Below, piece after piece: positions 54,450-57,541 of a DNA stretch of 57,541 bases. Under the pieces are notes generated by a model. The model saw nothing but the letters and a program-made list of their open reading frames with translations, was not told the origin of the DNA and ran no database searches. The translations under genes were made by a program, and so were the position numbers. The stretch is from Bacteroidales bacterium. GTDB lineage: Bacteria; Bacteroidota; Bacteroidia; Bacteroidales; Paludibacteraceae. The stretch lies in assembly GCA_012519885.1 (NCBI GenBank), contig JAAYPI010000014.1:1-57541 (forward strand), read 5' to 3'. Within the stretch, counting starts at the first letter, position 1. Each line of letters opens with the position of its first letter.

Positions 54450-55220
54450 TTAGTCTATTTTTTTTTGATTTTTCAAAAATGTAAGAGCTTGTGCCAGATC
54501 ATCAGGCGTATCAATTCCTATTGTTTCGTGTTCAGTTATTGCCACTTTAATACGATACCCGTTCTCCAACCAACGTAGTTGCTCTAGCGACTCTGCTTTT
54601 TCGAGTGATGATGGCTCTAATTGCGTAATTTCCTTTAAAACAGTATGTTTATAAGCGTACATGCCTATGTGTTTATAATAGGTGTGAGTTTGTAACCAAA
54701 TATGTCTATCTGTTCCTCTTTTATACGGAATAATTGAACGACTAAAATACAACGCGTAATTATCTTTCGTAATAACCACTTTTGGAGTATTAGGTGTTGC
54801 TAAATTATCTACAATATCATCGTACGAATACGGTTTAACTAAGGTGGCTATTTCGGTTTTGGAGTCATCAAAACAAGTTTTAAGTAAACTTATTTGTTCA
54901 GGATGAATAAAAGGCTCATCTCCTTGCACATTAATAACAACATCAAAATCACCCCTAATTTTTGTAAAAGCCTCGTAACACCTATCTGTACCGCTTGTGT
55001 GTAACGGACTTGTCATTACATATTTACCTCCAAAACGTGCCACCTCCAATGCAATACGCTCATCATCAGTAGCCACATACACATCTTGTATTTCTGAAGA
55101 AGCTCGTTCGTATACGTGTTGAATCATGGTTTTTCCATCAAGTATAGCCATAGGCTTGCCAGGAAAACGTGTTGATGCATAACGTGCTGGGATGATAGCG
55201 AGGAAACGTAATGTATTCAT
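54450..55220 (-). CDS. kdsB: 3-deoxy-manno-octulosonate cytidylyltransferase
   Basis: Activates KDO as CMP-KDO for lipid A/LPS core assembly. 256 residues with AIIPARYASTRFPGKPM (the nucleotide loop), VQGDEPFI and GIDTPDDLAQAL. Full length. The gene follows hisB by 23 bp on the same strand and ends exactly where the convergent methyltransferase gene ends (stop codons at 54450-54452 and 54447-54449, no gap). Confidence 0.95.
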   Translation of the reverse strand: MNTLRFLAIIPARYASTRFPGKPMAILDGKTMIQHVYERASSEIQDVYVATDDERIALEVARFGGKYVMTSPLHTSGTDRCYEAFTKIRGDFDVVINVQGDEPFIHPEQISLLKTCFDDSKTEIATLVKPYSYDDIVDNLATPNTPKVVITKDNYALYFSRSIIPYKRGTDRHIWLQTHTYYKHIGMYAYKHTVLKEITQLEPSSLEKAESLEQLRWLENGYRIKVAITEHETIGIDTPDDLAQALTFLKNQKKID

Positions 55221-55243
55221 TTTTGAAGTATTATAAAAAATAA

Positions 55244-56380
55244 TTATAAAACACCTTTCGTACTAGGCAATTCTCCATTAAAAACATCCCTTTTAATAGC
55301 CATTTTAATAGCACGAGCAAGGGCTTTAAATATTCCTTCAATTTTATGATGTTCGTTGGCTCCTTCAGCTTTTATATTCAAATTCATTTTAGCAGTATCG
55401 CTCAATGATTTAAAAAAGTGCATAAACATTTCTGTTGGCATATCTCCTACTTTCTCTCTTGTAAAAGTAGCATCCCATACCAACCAGGGTCGTCCACCAA
55501 AATCCAAAGCAACTTGACATAAGCATTCGTCCATAGGCAAACAATAGCCATAACGCTCTACACCTCTTTTGTTTCCTAAAGCTACTAAAAGGGCTTCTCC
55601 CAAAGCTAAAGCAGTATCTTCTATGGTATGATGCTCATCAACTTGCAAATCTCCTTTTACGTGTATGGTAAGATCCATTCCCGAATGTTTACCAATTTGG
55701 TCTAACATATGATCGAAAAAACCTAAACCAGTATGAATAGAAGTTTTACCTTTGCCATCTAAATTAACATACACTAAAATATCTGTTTCTTTGGTGGTTC
55801 GTTGCACAGTAGCGGTGCGTTCTTTTGCAACTAAATATGCAGCAATTTCGTCCCAATCCGTTGATATTAAAGCACAATAATCTGCTAGTTTATACTCCTC
55901 CAATATGCTTGTTGCATTTTCTATGTTTTGCAAAAAAATTGCTTTACAACCAATATTTTTTGCCAATTCTACATCTGTAATTCTATCTCCAATTACAAAA
56001 GAATGTTGTAAATCGTAACCTCCAGAAATGTAGGATGTTAACAATCCAGTTTGGGGTTTTCGTGTAGGCAAATTTTGCTCAGGAAAAGAAGTATCAATCA
56101 AAATATCGTCGAATACAACTCCCTCATTTTGTAATACTTGCAACATTTTTGCTTGTACCGAATCAAAATTTTCTTGAGGATAAACCTCTGTTCCAAGCCC
56201 ATCCTGATTGGTTACCATAACAAACTCAAAATCAGTATGTTTGCGTATAAGATACAAATTACGAATTACTGATGGCAAAAACTCCAATTGTTGTAGATTA
56301 TCTACTTGAAATGTAACAGGAGGCTCTGCAATGATAGTACCATCTCTATCGATAAAAAGGGCTTTTTTCAGATTATCCAT
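55244..56380 (-). CDS. hisB: Bifunctional histidinol-phosphatase / imidazoleglycerol-phosphate dehydratase
   Basis: Catalyses two histidine-pathway steps. 378 residues: an N-terminal HAD phosphatase (about 1-165; [14 protein letters not shown]) fused to a C-terminal IGPD (about 185-378; [48 protein letters not shown]) with the paired His clusters that bind metal. Starts 12 bp after the hisC stop. Confidence 0.95.
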   Translation of the reverse strand: MDNLKKALFIDRDGTIIAEPPVTFQVDNLQQLEFLPSVIRNLYLIRKHTDFEFVMVTNQDGLGTEVYPQENFDSVQAKMLQVLQNEGVVFDDILIDTSFPEQNLPTRKPQTGLLTSYISGGYDLQHSFVIGDRITDVELAKNIGCKAIFLQNIENATSILEEYKLADYCALISTDWDEIAAYLVAKERTATVQRTTKETDILVYVNLDGKGKTSIHTGLGFFDHMLDQIGKHSGMDLTIHVKGDLQVDEHHTIEDTALALGEALLVALGNKRGVERYGYCLPMDECLCQVALDFGGRPWLVWDATFTREKVGDMPTEMFMHFFKSLSDTAKMNLNIKAEGANEHHKIEGIFKALARAIKMAIKRDVFNGELPSTKGVL

Positions 56381-56391
56381 TCGTTATAGAA

Positions 56392-57426
56392 TTAGTATGT
56401 ATATGCTTTTAAAGCTTGTAATAGTGTGTCATTTTCTTGTTGTGTTCCAATTGTTATTCGCAAACATCCTAAACACAATGCAACCGTGTTTCTATTTCGA
56501 ACAATGATACCTAAATCAACTAAATAACGATAAATGGCATTAGCATCTTCTACTTTTACCAACACAAAATTGGCATCGGTTTGGTATATTGTTTGTATGA
56601 GAGGAAGTTTGTTTAATTGTTCCACTAGATAAGTACGTTGTCCTAACAGCATAGTTACCCATTCTTCTTTTCGGTCTGTATTTTCAAGTTGCTCTTCAAC
56701 AAATTGTTGAGTTAATATATTGATATTGTAGGGATACTTAACTTTATTGAAAAAAGAGATAATTTTTTCAGAAGCAAAAGCCATTCCACACCGCACAGAA
56801 GCCAAGCCCCACGCTTTTGAGAATGTTTGTAACACAATGATATTTTGATACGTATTTATCTCAACTAGCCATGACTGTTCTGGAGAAAAATCAACATAAG
56901 CTTCATCAATTACCACGATTCCATCAAAGTTTTGTATGATGTGTTTCATCTCATTGCGATTCAACAGATTACCCGTCGGATTATTTGGTGAACAAAGAAA
57001 GATAATTTTAGTATGCTTATCAACAGTATTCATTACCCTTGTTGCATCCAACGAATAATCATCATTCAATAGCACTTTACGGTATTCCACATTATTAACA
57101 TCAGCACACACTTTGTACATACCATACGTAGGATCGATAGCTACAATATTATCGACTAAGGGTTCGCAAAAAATACGAATAACTAAATCAATGGGTTCGT
57201 CACTACCATTGCCCAGCATTATTTGTGATGGATTAACCGATTTTAGTTTTGCAATCTTTTCTTTTAACTTCCATTGCAAGGGGTCTGGATACCTATTGTA
57301 CGGTGCATTCATTGGATTTTCGTTGGCATCTAAATATACAGATGCTTCTCCTTGAAATTCATCACGTGCACAGGAATACGGTTTTAATGCTAAGATATTT
57401 TTTCTGACTAAATTTTCTACGTTCAT
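56392..57426 (-). CDS. hisC: Histidinol-phosphate aminotransferase
   Basis: PLP-dependent aminotransferase of 344 residues. PLP lysine lies in [15 protein letters not shown]; also [26 protein letters not shown] and the C-terminal [15 protein letters not shown] arginine. Start ATG 57426 matches homologues ([24 protein letters not shown]); a longer frame to 57501 runs through the dyad at 57438-57482 and adds a hydrophobic leader not expected for this soluble enzyme. Upstream partners, probably hisG and hisD, would lie outside the window. Confidence 0.94.
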   Translation of the reverse strand: MNVENLVRKNILALKPYSCARDEFQGEASVYLDANENPMNAPYNRYPDPLQWKLKEKIAKLKSVNPSQIMLGNGSDEPIDLVIRIFCEPLVDNIVAIDPTYGMYKVCADVNNVEYRKVLLNDDYSLDATRVMNTVDKHTKIIFLCSPNNPTGNLLNRNEMKHIIQNFDGIVVIDEAYVDFSPEQSWLVEINTYQNIIVLQTFSKAWGLASVRCGMAFASEKIISFFNKVKYPYNINILTQQFVEEQLENTDRKEEWVTMLLGQRTYLVEQLNKLPLIQTIYQTDANFVLVKVEDANAIYRYLVDLGIIVRNRNTVALCLGCLRITIGTQQENDTLLQALKAYTY

Positions 57427-57437
57427 AGTAAATAGAT

Positions 57438-57482
57438 AAATGAACAACAAAAATAGTAAATTTCTATATTGGTTGTTCATTT
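57438..57482. repeat. Long imperfect dyad overlapping the hisC -7 box
   Basis: Perfect 11-bp arms AAATGAACAAC (57438-57448) and GTTGTTCATTT (57472-57482), with inner arms AAAAATAG and CTATATTG matching at 6 of 8 positions around a 7-bp centre. A TATTTTTG box (57455-57448, minus strand) lies in the dyad, 22 bp upstream of the hisC ATG. Operator or leader hairpin are both possible; the remaining 59 bp to the window end show no gene. Confidence 0.6.
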
Positions 57483-57541
57483 CTTGAGGTATTTTATTCA
57501 ATAATCATGAAGCTTCAATATATTTAATTATTAGTATTCGT

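Noticed and set aside
57508-57517. 10-bp palindrome TGAAGCTTCA near the right edge
   Set aside because: A palindrome this short is expected by chance and it has no visible link to a promoter.

Overview
The window is an AT-rich, densely coding stretch of a Bacteroidota chromosome, most likely order Bacteroidales. The evidence is the TAnnTTTG (-7) promoter boxes characteristic of this phylum, with TTTG 19-20 bp upstream at the best sites, the lack of Shine-Dalgarno sequences, and families largely confined to it (DUF4199, DUF4491, DUF6048, DUF6452, HYC_CC_PP, a T9SS-like C-terminal domain, TonB receptors with a carboxypeptidase-regulatory N-domain). I see no insertion sequence, prophage, CRISPR array or rRNA, so this reads as core chromosome rather than an island.

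Layout. 1-764: the end of an exosortase-family gene that enters from the left. 859-8044: amylomaltase with two starch-binding domains, PBP1A and a DEAD-box helicase. 8128-15105: a leucine operon (leuA-leuC-leuD, a second LeuA/citramalate synthase, mgsA, leuB) behind a promoter, a Leu-rich 18-residue leader peptide and a UUCG-loop terminator, which together look like a translation-coupled attenuator. 15201-22115: a CDF metal exporter, divergent from a complete Rnf operon (RseC-like, rnfB-C-D-G-E-A) and a small membrane protein. 22219-29948: two TonB receptors, a lone diheme SdhC-like membrane protein, a 14-repeat TPR protein, and a three-gene metal-type cassette (HYC_CC_PP, TonB receptor, HMA). 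30023-35457: rsmG, pcm, a metallo-hydrolase, NAD(P)HX repair enzyme and NAD synthetase. 35669-38811: a secreted protein with a sorting-type C-terminus, tRNA-Lys and transketolase. 38894-42604: a six-gene envelope-type operon. 42708-42945: SRP RNA and tRNA-Thr. 42975-51518: bactofilin, NamZ, a glycosyltransferase, methylmalonyl-CoA carboxyltransferase subunits, CorA, serS, rpmA, rplU. 51564-57541: RNA-modification enzymes and a hisC-hisB-kdsB cluster that continues off the right edge.

How it fits together. Rnf and the methylmalonyl-CoA decarboxylase-type carboxyltransferase are consistent with an anaerobic fermenter running a succinate/propionate pathway with ion-coupled energy conservation. 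The leu operon is the best regulatory story here. The most unusual items are the leu leader attenuator with methylglyoxal synthase embedded in its operon, the orphan diheme SdhC, the HYC/TonB/HMA cassette, a perfect 30-bp palindrome before the TPR gene and a long dyad before hisC. Several apparent long ORF starts lie in or upstream of promoter -7 boxes, so I trimmed those genes to the downstream ATG.
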